From Sulfurospirillum barnesii SES-3 (GTDB lineage: Bacteria; Campylobacterota; Campylobacteria; Campylobacterales; Sulfurospirillaceae): DNA of 64,000 nt. Below are positions 28,356-37,985 of this stretch, piece by piece (within the stretch, counting starts at the first letter, position 1; every line of letters starts with the position of its first letter). Position numbers and translations under genes: made by a program. The notes beneath the pieces are model-generated. The model saw only the letters and a program-made list of their open reading frames with translations. It searched no databases and was not told where the DNA came from. The DNA is taken from assembly GCF_000265295.1 (NCBI RefSeq), contig NC_018002.1:558001-622000 (forward strand), written 5' to 3'.

Positions 28356-29599
28356 TTAAAAACTCTATTTTAAATAAAATCAGCGCTATTTTTGCACTCT
28401 CTCTTTTTTTATTGGTGATGTTCTTTGCCCTTTTATTGGAGCATCAAGGCGAACGCAATTTAGAAAACATGAAACAGCGCCAACTCCAATCGGTCAATTA
28501 CCTTTTGGTGATGTATCGAAACAATGTTCAGCCTGGAGATATTGAGGAGTATTTCAATAATTTTGGGCTTAAAAAAGTAAGCAGCAAGCATTTACGAGAT
28601 TCTGTACTTGAGCGGGGCGTGGTTATTTTTCAAAAACTCTCTCCCATTAGTCGCTTCTCTTCCATTGTGTACAATGACCGTTATTATCTCTTTATTGATA
28701 ATTTTGAATCCAGTGTGCTGTTAGAGAGTCAGGAAAATAAAAATTTTAACGAGAGTTTGTGGGTTGTTTTTGTCATCTCATTATCGCTTTTGGTTTACAT
28801 GTACGTTTCCATTTACAAAAGCATATCACCGCTTAAAAGCCTCAGCAGTAAAATTCGTAAATTTGCAGGGGGCGATTTGGACATTGAGTGCAAGAGTAAT
28901 TCTAGCGATGAAATTGGTGAAGTTGCCAATGAGTTTGATAAAGCCGCCAAAAAAATACGGGATCTCATTCACTCCAGACAGCTTTTTTTACGTACCTTAA
29001 TGCATGAACTCAAAACCCCTATTGGTAAAGGGCGTATTGTCTCAGAAATGCTTGAGGATGCAACGGCTAAGAAGAGGTTAATTAATGTATTTGCACGGTT
29101 GGATCTTTTAATTGCAGAATTTTCCAAAGTTGAGCAATTAAGTGCACGGCATTATGATTTACATGTAAAGGAGTATACGCTTTTGCACGTCCTTGAACAC
29201 GCCATTGATTTGTTGATGCTGGATGAGAAAAAACAAGATGAGCAGATAAAGATGGTGGGTGATTTTGATGTTACGATAAGTGTTGATTTTGATTTGATGG
29301 CACTAGCAATTAAAAATTTAATGGATAACGCCATAAAACACAGTGTGAAAAAAGAGGTGATTTTAAAAAATGAGGGAGAAAAACTCATTGTTGCAAATCA
29401 AGGTGAGCCTTTGCAGATGGCAATTGAAGAGTATTTTGAACCGTTTGTTTCAGGCTCAAAAGCGTGTGGCAGTGGTTTAGGGCTTGGGCTTTATATTGTC
29501 TCAAATATTATGGCGCTACACGGCTTAGCAGTAGGCTACGCTTATGTGGATGGCTACCATGAATTTAGTCTTGATTTTTCAAAAGGGAAGAGCGTATGA
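28352..29599 (+). CDS. ArsS-type sensor histidine kinase
   Basis: 415 aa. Transmembrane segments at about 10-32 and 133-152 enclose a periplasmic loop; a HAMP region, then H-box LRTLMHELKTPIGKGR and an ATPase with NLMDNAIKHS and GSGLGLGLYIVS. The overall form fits the ArsS-family kinases of Campylobacterota (ArsS is the acid sensor of Helicobacter), but the signal here is unknown; envelope stress is suggested by the Spy-like neighbour. Palindrome at 29159 encodes LHVK. Confidence 0.88.
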   Translation: MIKNSILNKISAIFALSLFLLVMFFALLLEHQGERNLENMKQRQLQSVNYLLVMYRNNVQPGDIEEYFNNFGLKKVSSKHLRDSVLERGVVIFQKLSPISRFSSIVYNDRYYLFIDNFESSVLLESQENKNFNESLWVVFVISLSLLVYMYVSIYKSISPLKSLSSKIRKFAGGDLDIECKSNSSDEIGEVANEFDKAAKKIRDLIHSRQLFLRTLMHELKTPIGKGRIVSEMLEDATAKKRLINVFARLDLLIAEFSKVEQLSARHYDLHVKEYTLLHVLEHAIDLLMLDEKKQDEQIKMVGDFDVTISVDFDLMALAIKNLMDNAIKHSVKKEVILKNEGEKLIVANQGEPLQMAIEEYFEPFVSGSKACGSGLGLGLYIVSNIMALHGLAVGYAYVDGYHEFSLDFSKGKSV

Positions 29600-30165
29600 T
29601 GCGGGGACTTGAAAAGTTTAATAAGCTTGTGGATGCCTTTGAAAAGCTTCCAACGGTAGGTCGGAAATCTGCTCTTCGTTTTGCGTATCATTTGGTTTTA
29701 AACGATACGTTTTCTGCAATGAAACTCTCCAATGCGATTGAAAGTGCCATTAAAAGTATTCGTAAATGTGAACGCTGTGGTGCTCTTAGTGAGCATGAAA
29801 TATGCGATATTTGTCTGGATGAGAGGCGCGATGGTGCCAAAATATGTGTGGTGGAAAGTGCCAAAGATATTTTTATTTTAGAGGAACATAAACTCTTTGA
29901 TGGGAAATATTTTGTGCTGTGCAATTTGGATGAGACAACCCTTGAACAGCTCGAAAAGATTGTTAAAGAGGGCGCAAAAGAGCTTATTTTTGCACTCACA
30001 CCCTCTTTGGCCAATGATGCGCTTATTATGTACATTGAAGATAAACTAAAGATGTACGCCTTGCAATTTACCAAAATTGCACAGGGTGTTCCGACAGGGG
30101 TTCATCTTGAAAATGTCGATATGCTCTCCCTCTCCAAAGCCCTTGAAGCTCGAACAAAGATTTAA
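29596..30165 (+). CDS. recR: Recombination protein RecR
   Basis: 189-aa DNA clamp protein of the RecFOR/RecOR gap-repair pathway. Helix-hairpin-helix LPTVGRKSALRFA, zinc finger CERCGALSEHEICDIC and a Toprim domain from 'KICVVESAKDIF' on. Starts by ATGA overlap with the kinase gene. No DNA-repair partner is adjacent. Confidence 0.95.
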   Translation: MMRGLEKFNKLVDAFEKLPTVGRKSALRFAYHLVLNDTFSAMKLSNAIESAIKSIRKCERCGALSEHEICDICLDERRDGAKICVVESAKDIFILEEHKLFDGKYFVLCNLDETTLEQLEKIVKEGAKELIFALTPSLANDALIMYIEDKLKMYALQFTKIAQGVPTGVHLENVDMLSLSKALEARTKI

Positions 30166-30191
30166 AAAGCAGGCGTGTTGACCTGCTTTTT
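30164..30191. terminator. Bidirectional terminator between recR and the convergent oxidoreductase
   Basis: AAAAAGCAGG (30164-30173) and CCTGCTTTTT (30182-30191) form a 10-bp stem with an 8-base loop. A-tract and T-tract on the two sides make it functional in both directions. Confidence 0.9.
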
Positions 30192-30211
30192 AAAATAAGG
30201 CAAAGGAAATT

Positions 30212-33052
30212 TTAGTGCATACAACGCTCAAGAAGATAGAAAATCGAGCGATAATCCAATCCACTCTCTTCACTCAAGCCAATTTCGCACGGTTTTCCTG
30301 TTGAAAATGCCAATTTGGTATCTCTAGGGATAGAAGATTTGAGATGGCGAAGTGCTGAATGGTTCAGTTCTGGGTAGTTAAAGCCTCGATCGCCCGCAAA
30401 ACCACAACATGTCACTTCTGTTGGAAGGGTCACTTTGGTACTGCAACGACGTGCAATGTTTTCAAATTTTTCCACTAAGCCCATTTTACGTGTGCTACAG
30501 ATAGCATGAATAACAATGGGTTCATTAATCTGCTTAATGGGTAAACGATCCATTAAGATATCATGGATAAATTCGATAGGGTCATACACTTTAAGCCCAC
30601 TGCTAAAATACTCCATCATTGTTTTCGTACAAGAACTCATGTCACATAAAATTGGGTATTTTCCATTTTCACTCGCTTTAGTCAATGCCGCTTCAAGTTC
30701 ACTGGACTTTTGCTTGCCTTGCGTTTTGTAGCCTTTACTAGAAAAAGGCATTCCACAACATAAGGGCTTAAGCGATTCTGGAAAAATGACTTCAAAGCCT
30801 GCTTTTTCTAGGATGCCAATCACCAAATCATCCAATTCACTCTCACCGCTTTTTGGTTTTGGATTACCCATGGTACGGTTTAAGCATGAAGAAAAATAGA
30901 CCACTTTTTCAGCCGCTCCAAATAATTTTCGAGAGTCTTTAAAGGTGTGACCTCCTGGAAGACTAGCTTTCCAACGAGGGAGTTTGTTACCACTAAGAGC
31001 ACTCACTCCTGCACTCATCGCATTCATAACACTGTTTGGAATAATGGCATTAACCCCTTTTACCGCGCTTAAAACAAAACTTCCCACACCCAAAATGGTT
31101 CCATAATTGTTGGCGATCATGGTGGCGAGTTTGTCTTGCGAGGGTGTGATTTGTTGGTAACGAATTTTTTTAGTCAAGGCACCTGTATCAATGCCCACAG
31201 GACACGAGAGTGAACACAGTGAACAGGTGGCACAGGTTTCAACACCATCGTATTGATACTGCGCTTTAAACGCTTCAAACCCTTTTGTATCGTTTTGATT
31301 TTCTAAGGTTTTCATATGGCGATTTGCTACGATGCGTTGACGAGGTGTCAGAGTTAAGAAATTAGAGGGGCATACAGGTTCACAAAAGCCACACTCGATA
31401 CATTTATCAATCACAGGGTCGGTGATTGGCATGGATTTGAAATTTTTAAGGTGAATTTTTGGGTCTGCGTTAATAATAACACCTGGATTAATCAAGCCTT
31501 TTGGGTCAAAAATCTGCTTGATCTCTTTCATCAGCTCATACGCATCACTTCCCCATTCAAGTTCGACAAAAGGAGCCATATTGCGACCCGTACCGTGTTC
31601 TGCTTTGAGGCTTCCTTGGTATTTGGTTGCCACTTGTTGTGCCACTTCATCCATAAAACGCTCATAACGCTTAATTTCGGAAGGATCATCAAAGGCTTGA
31701 TTGAAGACAAAGTGCAAGTTACCATCTAAGGCATGTCCAAAGATAATGGCTTCATCATAACCGTATTTTTTAAAAAGCTCTTGCAATTCTAAGGTACCAT
31801 CTGCCAATGATTCGATAGGATACGCCACATCTTCAATAATACACGTTGTTCCACTCTTCCTTGCCGCTCCTACTGCGGTAAAAAGTCCTTTTCTGATTTT
31901 CCAGTATTTGGTGTACTCATAGACATCTTTGGTAAAATGCAGTGGCATTTCGGGCTCAATATGTTTGATTTTCTCTAAAATGACCGCAATATTGGCATCT
32001 AAAATTTCATTGCTAGGGGCACGTGATTCTACCAAAACGGCTGTGGCTGTCGGGCTTAGTGTTTTTAGAAAGGCTGGCATTCCCTCTATCTCTTCTACGC
32101 TTTTAAGTGCGGCTCTGTCCATCATTTCAGCCGCATCAAGTTCAGCATTTTCCATACGCGTTCGGCACTGTGTGCGCATAATCGTAATGGCATCACAGGC
32201 ATCTTTAACATTTTTAAAAATCATTAAAGCACTGGCTTTGTCTTTATACTCTGGTACGGTTTTAAAGGTGATTTCTTTAATAAATCCTAATGTGCCCTCA
32301 CTGCCAATCATCAAGTGTGAAATAATATCAATAGGCTCATCAAAATCCACCAAAGAGTTTAAGCCATACCCGCAGGTGTTTTTGATTTTAAATTTACGTA
32401 CGATTTTATCGTGAAGCGCTTGGTCATCTTTGATGCGTTTGGCTAAGGCATCAATGCGTTTTATTAAGTCTGCATGGCTTTGTTTAAATGCCTCAACACT
32501 TTGAGTGGAGGCTGTATCAAGCTCTGTTCCATCGTGAAAAATAATTTTCATTGCTTGAAGCGTTTTATACGAGTTATCCGTCGTGCCACAGCACATACCA
32601 CTGGCATTATTCGCCGCAATTCCACCAATCATTGCAGAGCCTATACTTGCAGGATCTGGACCTATCTTTTTGCCATAAGGTAACAAATAGATATTTGCAT
32701 CTGCCCCTACAACAGAAGGCTCTAGGGTAACACTGCTCACATCGTCATTGACACGAATCCCTTTCCAATCCCGTGAGGTCACAAGTAAAATAGAATCGGT
32801 AATGGCTTGCCCTGAAAGACTTGTTCCAGCAGCACGAAAGACCACAGGAAGCGAAAGTTTAGAGGAAAGCTTTAAAATACGACTCACTTCATCGGCACTT
32901 TGTACCCAAATAACAATTTTGGGAACCAACCTGTAAAAGGAAGCATCTGTTCCATACGCTATGGTATGCAGTGGGTCGGTGAAGATTCTTTTTTCAGGAA
33001 TAAACGTGAGTATTTCTTGATGAAAGTCAAGGTAAGCGCCAGAGAGATTCAT
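30212..33052 (-). CDS. FAD- and iron-sulfur-binding D-lactate dehydrogenase-type oxidoreductase
   Basis: 946 aa. N-terminal FAD-binding domain with 'FRAAGTSLSGQ' and 'IGSAMIGGIAANNASGMCCG', then the FAD-oxidase C domain ending 'SLKAEHGTGRNMAPFVELEWG'. A ferredoxin-like part follows with CIECGFCEPVCPS and CATCSLCSLSCPVG. The C-terminal CCG domains include LCCGMPFSS and CCGFAGDRG. This is the architecture of the quinone-reducing D-lactate dehydrogenase (Dld) of Helicobacter and Campylobacter; 2-hydroxyglutarate or glycolate as substrates cannot be excluded. Confidence 0.85.
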   Translation of the reverse strand: MNLSGAYLDFHQEILTFIPEKRIFTDPLHTIAYGTDASFYRLVPKIVIWVQSADEVSRILKLSSKLSLPVVFRAAGTSLSGQAITDSILLVTSRDWKGIRVNDDVSSVTLEPSVVGADANIYLLPYGKKIGPDPASIGSAMIGGIAANNASGMCCGTTDNSYKTLQAMKIIFHDGTELDTASTQSVEAFKQSHADLIKRIDALAKRIKDDQALHDKIVRKFKIKNTCGYGLNSLVDFDEPIDIISHLMIGSEGTLGFIKEITFKTVPEYKDKASALMIFKNVKDACDAITIMRTQCRTRMENAELDAAEMMDRAALKSVEEIEGMPAFLKTLSPTATAVLVESRAPSNEILDANIAVILEKIKHIEPEMPLHFTKDVYEYTKYWKIRKGLFTAVGAARKSGTTCIIEDVAYPIESLADGTLELQELFKKYGYDEAIIFGHALDGNLHFVFNQAFDDPSEIKRYERFMDEVAQQVATKYQGSLKAEHGTGRNMAPFVELEWGSDAYELMKEIKQIFDPKGLINPGVIINADPKIHLKNFKSMPITDPVIDKCIECGFCEPVCPSNFLTLTPRQRIVANRHMKTLENQNDTKGFEAFKAQYQYDGVETCATCSLCSLSCPVGIDTGALTKKIRYQQITPSQDKLATMIANNYGTILGVGSFVLSAVKGVNAIIPNSVMNAMSAGVSALSGNKLPRWKASLPGGHTFKDSRKLFGAAEKVVYFSSCLNRTMGNPKPKSGESELDDLVIGILEKAGFEVIFPESLKPLCCGMPFSSKGYKTQGKQKSSELEAALTKASENGKYPILCDMSSCTKTMMEYFSSGLKVYDPIEFIHDILMDRLPIKQINEPIVIHAICSTRKMGLVEKFENIARRCSTKVTLPTEVTCCGFAGDRGFNYPELNHSALRHLKSSIPRDTKLAFSTGKPCEIGLSEESGLDYRSIFYLLERCMH

Positions 33053-33166
33053 AGTATATCCTTAATGGTTTTTGTATGTTAAGTGAAAGGCAAAGCGTGT
33101 TTGAAAATCATAGAATAGATATAAGTAAAAAGAGCTTTAAAGAAGAAAAGAGAGAGAAAAAGAGCT

Positions 33167-33176
33167 TTACATGTAA
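33167..33176. repeat. TTACATGTAA palindrome between aroE and the D-lactate dehydrogenase gene
   Basis: Exact copy in the 149-bp gap. It lies upstream of neither gene's start but downstream of the oxidoreductase promoter region, and 26 bp past the aroE stop codon. Confidence 0.8.
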
Positions 33177-33201
33177 CAAAAGTTCTCTAAGGTTTTAAAC
33201 C

Positions 33202-33993
33202 CTAGAGTTCAAAAACAGGACGCATTAAAGATTCGATTGTTTTTAAATCGTAATGGTTAGAAAAGAAAAGATTAAAAGCAAGAACACCTTGGTATAAAAG
33301 CATCTCTTTACCATCTTTACATGTAAGATTACACTCCTTTGCAAGGCATAAAAAAGGGGTAGGTTTATTGTAAATGACATCAAAAGCGAATTTTGCATGG
33401 TGAAAAAGAGATTTTAAAAGCGTAGCATCACAAGGGTACTCCTCATCTTTAAGCCCAGCAGATGTGGTGTTAATAATAAGTGTATAAGCACCACCCTCAA
33501 ACGCCTCTGGTGTTTTACATGTAAAGCCCTCTGCTTCAAAAAAAGCCAGTCTTTGGCGTGAACGGTTCAAAATGGTGGTCTCTATACCATGTGTTTTTAA
33601 AATCATTGCAATTGCTTTAGCCGTTCCACCTGCACCTAAAATCAGTGCATTATGAAGCGTGCCAAAAGATTTAATCGCTTCGTAAAATCCCTCTGCATCG
33701 GTATTGTAACCAATGACACGGCTTCCCTCACGTACCAAAGTATTGATTGCCCCAATTTTTTGTGCAATGCCACGCACTTCATCGCACTGCGTAAAGGCTA
33801 CTTCTTTGTGTGGAACCGTCACATTGGCACCTGAGAGTTGCAGTGTTTTAAAGGTTTGCATCAATGCGTTAGGATTTTCTATAGGCGTTCTGATATAACA
33901 GCCATCAAGGTTTAATCCTTGCATGACTGCATTGTGAAGGCGAGGGGAGATGGAATGAGCGACGGGGTAGCCAAATATACTAAAGAGTAGCAC
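33202..33993 (-). CDS. aroE: Shikimate dehydrogenase
   Basis: 263 aa; NADPH-dependent reduction of 3-dehydroshikimate to shikimate. Substrate motif FGYPVAHSISPRLHN, catalytic K in 'ANVTVPHKEVAF', NADP motif ILGAGGTAKAI followed by NRSRQR. Length normal. Last gene of a long minus-strand run starting near 41493. Two palindrome copies (33317, 33515) both encode TCK. Confidence 0.96.
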   Translation of the reverse strand: MLLFSIFGYPVAHSISPRLHNAVMQGLNLDGCYIRTPIENPNALMQTFKTLQLSGANVTVPHKEVAFTQCDEVRGIAQKIGAINTLVREGSRVIGYNTDAEGFYEAIKSFGTLHNALILGAGGTAKAIAMILKTHGIETTILNRSRQRLAFFEAEGFTCKTPEAFEGGAYTLIINTTSAGLKDEEYPCDATLLKSLFHHAKFAFDVIYNKPTPFLCLAKECNLTCKDGKEMLLYQGVLAFNLFFSNHYDLKTIESLMRPVFEL

Positions 33994-33997
33994 GCAA

Positions 33998-35410
33998 TTA
34001 CGCCTTTAAATCATCTAAAGAGCTTGTCATTGCACCTAGTTTATTGGTGACTTCAAGGTATTCTAGCTCTGGTTTACTGTCGGCTACAATACCAGCTCCT
34101 GCTTGAAAGATAATTTTTTCATGATCCAAATAGGCCGTGCGAATCATAATACAACTGTCCATATTGCCATCAAAGCCAAAATAACCAGCTGCGCCACTGT
34201 AGAAACTGCGTTTAATGCCTTCAAAATCGCTAATGAGTTCCATCGCACGAATTTTAGGGGTTCCTGTCATGGTTCCAGCGGTAAAGGTAGCAGCAAAAAG
34301 GTCAAACATATCGTGTTTTTCATCCAAAGTGGCTTCAATATCGCTGACCATATGCATCACATGAGAATATCGCTCTACGCGCATCATCTCTTTGACGTTG
34401 ACACTGCCTACATGTGCGACACGTCCTAAATCATTACGCCCTAAATCAATCAGCATTAAATGCTCCGCACGCTCTTTTTCGTCGCTTAACATCTCTGCCT
34501 CATAGGCTTTATCTTTTTCATAGCTTGAACCACGCTTACGTGTGCCAGCAATCGGTCGTAATAAAATATGCCCCTCTTTAAGACCGACCATCACCTCAGG
34601 AGAGCTTCCAATAATTGCAAACTCTGGATAGGAGAGATAAAACATATACGGAGAAGGGTTCTTTTGACGTAAGATTCGGTAAAAACTTAAACGGTCTATA
34701 TGTGCGTATTGCGTGAAGCGATTTGACATTAAAATCTGGAAGACATCACCGCTTCGAATCATCTCTTTGGATTTGTCTACCATCTCAAAAAACTGCTCTT
34801 TCGAAAAAGCAAAGCTCCCTTTTTTTGTCTCAATATGCGCTGTTTTGATAGGAATATGCGTGTGTGCTTCTTTAAGTGTTTGCTCAATTTCTTCTAAGCG
34901 AGAAGCCAACTCAGGGATAAAGGTACTTAAGATAAGTGTGTTGGATTTGTGCGAGAACGTGCAGACAAGTTTAGGGCGCATTAAATCAATTTCTGGAATA
35001 TCTAAGGAATCACTGAGTGCATCCATATGGCTTTTTAAGCGAGGTTCAAAGAGTTTTACTGCATCGTAACCAATATACCCAATAAATCCATCAACAAAAC
35101 CAATCCCAAGCTCTTTGGCATAGTTTTGATAGAGTGTTTTATCAAGGGTTGCATAACGCTCTTTGAGGTAGGAAAAAGGGCTCTCTCCTAAGGCATGAGA
35201 GACCCCATGTTCGTCGGTATGAAAGCTCTTATTATGGTGATGGACAATGCGCTCCCGTGCCCCTATAAATAAAAAGCTAAAGTTGCCATCGTTGTTATTG
35301 ATGGCACTCTCAAACAAAAAACAAAGCTCCCCATTAAAAAGAGTTTGCAGTTTTGCAAAAAGCGTAATAGGGGTCAGCTGATCAAATAAAATGGTACGAG
35401 TGTATAGCAC
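33998..35410 (-). CDS. trpE: Anthranilate synthase component I (chorismate-binding enzyme)
   Basis: 470 aa. The chorismate-binding domain has PIAGTRKRG, 'LIDLGRNDLGRVAHVGSV', 'FTAGTMTGTPKIRAMELI' and 'AGAGIVADSKPELEYLE'. The N-terminal CFLFESA resembles the tryptophan-feedback LLES motif of TrpE, which favours TrpE over PabB. No glutamine amidotransferase partner gene is adjacent. Lies 4 bp from aroE and 1 bp from the SPOR gene, so probably in one operon. Confidence 0.8.
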   Translation of the reverse strand: MLYTRTILFDQLTPITLFAKLQTLFNGELCFLFESAINNNDGNFSFLFIGARERIVHHHNKSFHTDEHGVSHALGESPFSYLKERYATLDKTLYQNYAKELGIGFVDGFIGYIGYDAVKLFEPRLKSHMDALSDSLDIPEIDLMRPKLVCTFSHKSNTLILSTFIPELASRLEEIEQTLKEAHTHIPIKTAHIETKKGSFAFSKEQFFEMVDKSKEMIRSGDVFQILMSNRFTQYAHIDRLSFYRILRQKNPSPYMFYLSYPEFAIIGSSPEVMVGLKEGHILLRPIAGTRKRGSSYEKDKAYEAEMLSDEKERAEHLMLIDLGRNDLGRVAHVGSVNVKEMMRVERYSHVMHMVSDIEATLDEKHDMFDLFAATFTAGTMTGTPKIRAMELISDFEGIKRSFYSGAAGYFGFDGNMDSCIMIRTAYLDHEKIIFQAGAGIVADSKPELEYLEVTNKLGAMTSSLDDLKA

Positions 35411-35411
35411 C

Positions 35412-36134
35412 TTATTTTACCCGATAAATAAATGCATTTGAATTAAGGCTAGAGCGAATAGTACGTAATGCGCTCTCTGCTTCAGCGGCATTGGCATAAG
35501 GCCCCACTAAGAGTTTAACGACGGGGTTACCATTGACAACGGTTGAGTAAGGTTTGCATTCAAACCCTTTGGCCCTGTACTCTGCTAATTGTTTTGCCGT
35601 AGGAGCTTTTGCGATGGCCCCAACTTGTACGTAAATACCAGGACCCACACTGCTTCCACCCATAGGGGCTGTAGGTGTGTCTATTTCAGTACTTCTTAAC
35701 ATTGTTTGGGTTTTAGCACTCTCTTTTTTAGGCTCTTCTTTTACTTTAGAAACAGGGGGTGTTGGACTTGTTTTTGTTTGTGTGACAGGCTCTTGCGCAA
35801 CACTTTTACTCTCTTCTTGTTTTTGAGCCTCTTTCTCTTTGAGTGTTTTGATCATATCTTCAAAACTCTCTTTTTTAGGGTTCTCTTCAATAATAGGAAC
35901 TTGCTTAAAGAGTTGGTCATCTTTTGGGATTTGCGTCTCTTGTGTGGGTTCTGGCGGTAAAACTAATTTTGATGTCTCTTTTGCTTGATCATCATTGGCA
36001 ACTTTCATGCTTGCAAGTGCGATTAAAAAAATCAAAATTAAAAAAGCCACTAAAATTAAAAGACGCTTCACTTTTAGGGTTTTGTTATCCCCTTTTTCTA
36101 ATACTATATCGCTAAGTTCACTTCTGTTTTCCAT
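35412..36134 (-). CDS. Membrane-anchored SPOR-domain protein
   Basis: 240 aa: short cytoplasmic N-terminus, one transmembrane helix at about 24-43, a long Lys/Glu/Pro/Gln-rich linker, and a C-terminal SPOR domain (GIYVQVGAIAKAPTAKQL onward). SPOR domains bind denuded peptidoglycan at division septa. The start MENRSELSD at 36134 is chosen because AAAGGAG stands just before it; an in-frame upstream start would add 34 residues overlapping the DUF1882 gene. Confidence 0.85.
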   Translation of the reverse strand: MENRSELSDIVLEKGDNKTLKVKRLLILVAFLILIFLIALASMKVANDDQAKETSKLVLPPEPTQETQIPKDDQLFKQVPIIEENPKKESFEDMIKTLKEKEAQKQEESKSVAQEPVTQTKTSPTPPVSKVKEEPKKESAKTQTMLRSTEIDTPTAPMGGSSVGPGIYVQVGAIAKAPTAKQLAEYRAKGFECKPYSTVVNGNPVVKLLVGPYANAAEAESALRTIRSSLNSNAFIYRVK

Positions 36135-36186
36135 TGTTTCTCCTTTGGAGTGATAATCATGCAAGAGGCAAGGTTTTACAGCACAT

Positions 36187-36729
36187 TTACATGTGCTTTG
36201 ACCAAGAAGCCCCTCGCTCTTTTTGGTACAAATCATAAGGGAGAGCTAAAATATTAAACTCCCGAGGAAGTTCCTGCGTCGGGAACATTCTCCACTCTCG
36301 TGGAAGCTTTTGTGAAAGCTTCGCTGAGAGCATTTTAGCAATTTGACACCCTTCTTGCATGGTTGTATGCCCTTTGTGAACATACAAATGCAAATGCCCT
36401 TCCGTTTTACTTTTAAAAGCTGTAAAGTTAATGAATCCCTCTTCTCGAAGCAAAAGCTGTGCCCTATGCCAAAAGCGTTCGGTATTTCTTCCGTTGTAGT
36501 CAAAAACGATATTTTCAACTTTATCAAAACGGTTAATCAATGAGTGAGCAACCGTGATTTTCCCATCGAGGTGGTCTTTGATAATGCTATTATTAAGCGG
36601 TTGATTAATACGTTCAAATTTATCGAAAAAGACTCTCCCACCAAAATCAATTTTTTGGACAATGGCGTCACGTTTAATCCAATAATGATCGGTAATCATT
36701 TTGATAAGAGAGACATCAATCGTATACAT
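36187..36729 (-). CDS. DUF1882 protein of Campylobacterota
   Basis: 180 aa, soluble. The N-terminal region ([21 protein letters not shown]) matches the DUF1882 proteins found beside glyA in Campylobacter and relatives. Middle part has '[20 protein letters not shown]' and '[13 protein letters not shown]', a pattern somewhat like archaeo-eukaryotic primase-fold folds (inference, weak). No function is known to me. It ends in a near-palindrome (TTACATGTGC), giving KHM-stop. Confidence 0.7.
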   Translation of the reverse strand: MYTIDVSLIKMITDHYWIKRDAIVQKIDFGGRVFFDKFERINQPLNNSIIKDHLDGKITVAHSLINRFDKVENIVFDYNGRNTERFWHRAQLLLREEGFINFTAFKSKTEGHLHLYVHKGHTTMQEGCQIAKMLSAKLSQKLPREWRMFPTQELPREFNILALPYDLYQKERGASWSKHM

Positions 36730-36737
36730 AAATCCCC

Positions 36738-37985
36738 TTAGTAGGTTGGTCTATCATAAATGATAAAGTGACTTGCCAATGCTTTCATCTCTTCTTTAAT
36801 CGTTACATGTAACGCTTCATCGTTAATATTATCTAAAACATCTGCAATTTTATTGGCAATAATTTCAAACTCTTTCTCTTTCATACCGCGCGCTGTGAGT
36901 GCAGGAGAACCGATACGAACACCGCTGGTGACAAAAGGACTTCTGGTTTCACCTGGAACGGTATTTTTATTCACCGTAATACCTGCACGACTAAGGGCTG
37001 CATCGGCATCTTTACCGCTAAACTCTTTGTTAAGGAAGGAAACAAGTACCATGTGATTGTCTGTACCTCCACTTACGATGTCATAGCCACGGCGAATCAG
37101 TACATCGGCTAACACTTTTGCATTCGCACGGACTTGTTTTGCATAAGCTTTCCATTCAGGCTTTAAGTTCTCAGCAAAACCAACGGCTTTGGCAGCAATA
37201 ACATGCACCAATGGACCACCTTGAATTCCTGGGAAAATAGCGCTATTGATTTTTTTAGCAATCTCTTCATCGTTCGTTAAAATAATACCACCACGAGGAC
37301 CTCGAAGTGTTTTATGGGTCGTAGAAGCCACCACATGACAATGAGGGAAAGGGCTTGGATGTTCACCACCCGCAACAAGTCCTGCGATGTGTGCAATGTC
37401 GGCAAAAAGATACGCACCTACTTCATCGGCAATCTCTCTGAATTTTGCAAAATCAAGCTCTCTGGCATAAGCACTTGCACCACAAACAATCATTTTTGGT
37501 TTTACAATATGTGCAATTTCTCTTACTTTATCATAATTAATGCGACCATCAAGTTCAACACCATAAAAAAAGCTTGAGTAGGTTTTACCAGAACTGCTCA
37601 CTTTTGAACCGTGCGTTAAGTGACCACCATGGCTTAAATCCATTCCTAAAATTTTATCAAAAGGGTTTAACAGCGCTTGATAAACGCCCTGATTAGCTTG
37701 GCTTCCTGAATTGGGTTGCACATTGGCATAAGTACATCCAAAAAGCTGGCATACTCTATCAATGGCAAGTTGTTCAACAGCATCAGCAAATTCACATCCA
37801 CCGTAGTAGCGTTTAGCAGGGTATCCCTCAGCATATTTATTGGTAAACACACTACCCATCGCTTCCATAACAGCAGGGTAAGTAAAGTTTTCACTGGCAA
37901 TCATCTCAAGGTGATCGCATTGGCGCTCTAACTCTTTTTGCGTTAAATCATAAATAATAGGGTCAACGTTTTTTAAAATACTCAT
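36738..37985 (-). CDS. glyA: Serine hydroxymethyltransferase
   Basis: 415-aa PLP enzyme converting serine and tetrahydrofolate to glycine and methylene-THF. PLP lysine in [16 protein letters not shown]-terminal '[15 protein letters not shown]' and '[15 protein letters not shown]' all present. ATGA overlap with lysS. Palindrome at 36803 encodes LHVT in the variable C-terminal helix. Confidence 0.98.
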   Translation of the reverse strand: MSILKNVDPIIYDLTQKELERQCDHLEMIASENFTYPAVMEAMGSVFTNKYAEGYPAKRYYGGCEFADAVEQLAIDRVCQLFGCTYANVQPNSGSQANQGVYQALLNPFDKILGMDLSHGGHLTHGSKVSSSGKTYSSFFYGVELDGRINYDKVREIAHIVKPKMIVCGASAYARELDFAKFREIADEVGAYLFADIAHIAGLVAGGEHPSPFPHCHVVASTTHKTLRGPRGGIILTNDEEIAKKINSAIFPGIQGGPLVHVIAAKAVGFAENLKPEWKAYAKQVRANAKVLADVLIRRGYDIVSGGTDNHMVLVSFLNKEFSGKDADAALSRAGITVNKNTVPGETRSPFVTSGVRIGSPALTARGMKEKEFEIIANKIADVLDNINDEALHVTIKEEMKALASHFIIYDRPTY

